From contig DAOWGY010000331.1 of NCBI GenBank assembly GCA_030641695.1, positions 1-7,141 of the forward strand: a stretch of 7,141 nucleotides of DNA, in the 5' to 3' direction. Each line of letters starts with the position of its first letter. Within the stretch, counting starts at the first letter, position 1. The notes under the pieces were generated by a model, which worked only from the letters and a program-made list of their open reading frames with translations, did no database searches and had not been told where the DNA came from. The translations under genes and the position numbers were made by a program. Source of the stretch: Gammaproteobacteria bacterium. GTDB taxonomy: Bacteria; Pseudomonadota; Gammaproteobacteria; Steroidobacterales; Woeseiaceae. This document shows, one piece after another, positions 5,761 through 7,141 of this stretch.

Positions 5761-7141
5761 ATGGCAGACGTAACAGTTGCACAATTCGCTGAGGTGCTGA
5801 AAGTGCCGGTTGACAAGCTGCTCTCGCAGCTTGACGAGGCCGGTATCAAGGTTCAGGGCTCGGACGACACAATTACCGACGATGCGAAACTCGAGTTGCT
5901 GACGCACCTGCGTCGTACCCATGGGCAGGCGGAGTCGATCGCTGGCGACGCCGCACCGCGTCGAATTACCCTGAAGCGCAAGTCGCAGTCAGAGCTGCGC
6001 CTTGCCGGGGCCCAGGGGCGCTCTCGCACGGTCAGCGTCGAGGTTCGTCGCAAGCGCACTTATATCAAGCGTGACGTCCTCGAGAAGCAGGCGCAAGAGG
6101 AGCAGGAAGAACTCGATCGCCAGCGCCTCGAAGAAGAGCAGCGCGTCGAAACGGCGAAACTCGAGCAGGAACGCGAGCAAGCCCAAAAAGAAGCAGCGGC
6201 CAAACTCGAAGAAGAGAAACGCGAGCAGGAAGAAAAGGCGCGCATCGATGCCGAAGACGAGGCACGCAAGGTGGCCGAGAAAGTGGCCGCAGCCGAAGCC
6301 GAAGAGAAAACCCGGCTCGAGAAGGCTGAGCAGGACGCTCGCAGCCGTCGCGCCAAGGAAAAGGAAAAAGACAAGGGCAAGGCCAAGCGACCTGATACAC
6401 GCTATGGTCGCAAGGAATTGCATGTAGCCGGCGACAAGAGCGGTCGCCGCAAGCGCAAGGCGCCCATGCGGCGTCGCCCGGTATCTCTTGGCGGTGATTC
6501 GCAGCATGGCTTCGAGATGCCGACAGCGCCGGTTGTGCACGAGGTCGAGATTCCCGAGAGCATTTCGGTCGCTGAGCTTGCACAGCGCATGGCGATCAAG
6601 GGCAACGAAGTTGTCAAAGTGCTGTTCAATATGGGCGCCATGGTGACGATCAACCAGATAATCGATCAGGACACTGCGACGCTGGTCGTCGAAGAACTCG
6701 GCCATGTCGCAAGACAGATTTCGGATGAGGACGTCGATGAGAAGCTGCTGGCCGATGACCAGGTTGCAAGCGGTGATGAGGTCTCGCGTCCGCCGGTCGT
6801 CACGATCATGGGACATGTCGACCACGGCAAGACATCGTTGCTGGACTACGTCCGTCGCACCCACGTTGCCGATGGGGAAGCGGGCGGCATTACCCAACAT
6901 ATCGGTGCCTATGCGGTCGAGACCGAAAAAGGCCGCATCTCATTCCTGGATACGCCGGGCCCCGCAGCATTTACGGCAATGCGCGCCCGCGGTGCGCAGG
7001 CGACCGATATTGTCGTTTTGGTCGTTGCCGCCGATGATGGCGTAAAGCCGCAGACGATTGAAGCCATCACACATGCCAGGGCGGCAGGCGTGCCGCTGGT
7101 CGTTGCAATCAACAAGATCGACCGTGAAAACGCGGATCCTG
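5761..7141 (+). CDS. infB: Translation initiation factor IF-2, N-terminal 460 residues (runs off the window)
   Basis: GTPase that brings initiator fMet-tRNA to the 30S subunit and drives subunit joining. In order: a first IF2_N domain (1-52), an IF2-associated basic region (66-108, RRITLKRKSQSEL), a long Glu/Lys/Arg/Ala-rich helical linker (108-215), a basic patch (RRKRKAPMRRRP), a second IF2_N domain (261-316) and the start of the G domain. G1 is GHVDHGKT (351-358), G2 region GGITQHIG (375-382), G4 NKID (451-454). The G3 motif reads DTPGP (397-401) where practically every IF2 has DTPGH. The missing His is the GTPase-activating residue (His448 in E. coli), so this is either a sequence error or a profoundly altered enzyme. 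Surrounding residues (FLDTPG, AAFTAMRARGAQATDIVVLV) are fully conserved. Start ATG 5761 has GGAG seven bases upstream. The C-terminal half, including the fMet-tRNA-binding domain, lies outside. Confidence 0.96.
   Translation, partial: MADVTVAQFAEVLKVPVDKLLSQLDEAGIKVQGSDDTITDDAKLELLTHLRRTHGQAESIAGDAAPRRITLKRKSQSELRLAGAQGRSRTVSVEVRRKRTYIKRDVLEKQAQEEQEELDRQRLEEEQRVETAKLEQEREQAQKEAAAKLEEEKREQEEKARIDAEDEARKVAEKVAAAEAEEKTRLEKAEQDARSRRAKEKEKDKGKAKRPDTRYGRKELHVAGDKSGRRKRKAPMRRRPVSLGGDSQHGFEMPTAPVVHEVEIPESISVAELAQRMAIKGNEVVKVLFNMGAMVTINQIIDQDTATLVVEELGHVARQISDEDVDEKLLADDQVASGDEVSRPPVVTIMGHVDHGKTSLLDYVRRTHVADGEAGGITQHIGAYAVETEKGRISFLDTPGPAAFTAMRARGAQATDIVVLVVAADDGVKPQTIEAITHARAAGVPLVVAINKIDRENADP

Noticed and set aside
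5322..5849. - strand open frame of 175 codons across the nusA 3' end and infB start
   Set aside because: It spans two certain genes and their gap in antisense; no domain is recognisable.
5989..6900. Long - strand open frame (303 codons) antisense to infB
   Set aside because: It is the mirror of the Glu/Lys/Arg-rich linker and start of the G domain of IF2; the Leu/Phe-rich translation is an artefact of that codon composition, and infB is certain.
1..7141. CRISPR arrays, insertion sequences, phage or defence genes
   Set aside because: No regularly spaced repeats, transposase, integrase or nuclease motifs were found on either strand; nearly all coding space is taken by recognised metabolic and housekeeping families.

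Overview
The window looks like ordinary chromosomal DNA of a gammaproteobacterium. The basis is the rimP-nusA-infB block: NusA reads almost residue for residue like the Escherichia coli type, including two C-terminal acidic repeats, RimP has the same 150-residue length as in E. coli, and LhgO is close to E. coli YgaF/LhgO. I cannot assign a genus. I see no insertion sequence, phage gene, CRISPR array, tRNA or rRNA.

Layout. (1) Positions 1-380 hold the 3' part of a dimethylarginine dimethylaminohydrolase (DDAH)-type gene on the + strand, with an in-frame TGA at positions 3-5. It overlaps or abuts a + strand gene (353-1429) for an exported zinc hydrolase of the succinylglutamate desuccinylase/aspartoacylase family. 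(2) A convergent gap (1430-1635) carries two hairpins, the second an intrinsic-terminator-like structure pointing right. (3) On the - strand, lhgO (L-2-hydroxyglutarate oxidase, 3421 to 2219) is followed, with an 8-base overlap, by a carboxymuconolactone decarboxylase-family gene (2226 to 1636). (4) The divergent region 3422-3750 holds a good sigma70-type promoter facing right, a structured leader, a perfect 16-base palindrome and two tandem intrinsic terminators. (5) On the + strand rimP, nusA and infB follow with gaps of about 25-30 bases; infB runs off the right edge after its G4 motif.

How the genes work together. rimP-nusA-infB is the classical ribosome-maturation, transcription-elongation and translation-initiation operon. 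Here it lacks the initiator tRNA gene (metY) that precedes it in E. coli, and a leader with two terminators sits in that place, which suggests attenuation control. lhgO and its overlapping partner are presumably co-translated; lhgO returns L-2-hydroxyglutarate to 2-oxoglutarate. The DDAH-like and deacylase-like genes form a putative amino-acid-derivative hydrolysis pair.

The two most striking observations are single-codon anomalies in otherwise well-conserved proteins. The near-universal DTPGH motif of IF2 reads DTPGP, so the catalytic histidine is replaced by proline. The conserved substrate-binding arginine position of DDAH reads TGA. Each lies within about 200 bases of a window edge, so assembly or sequencing error has to be excluded first. 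I found no evidence of a new defence or mobile system.
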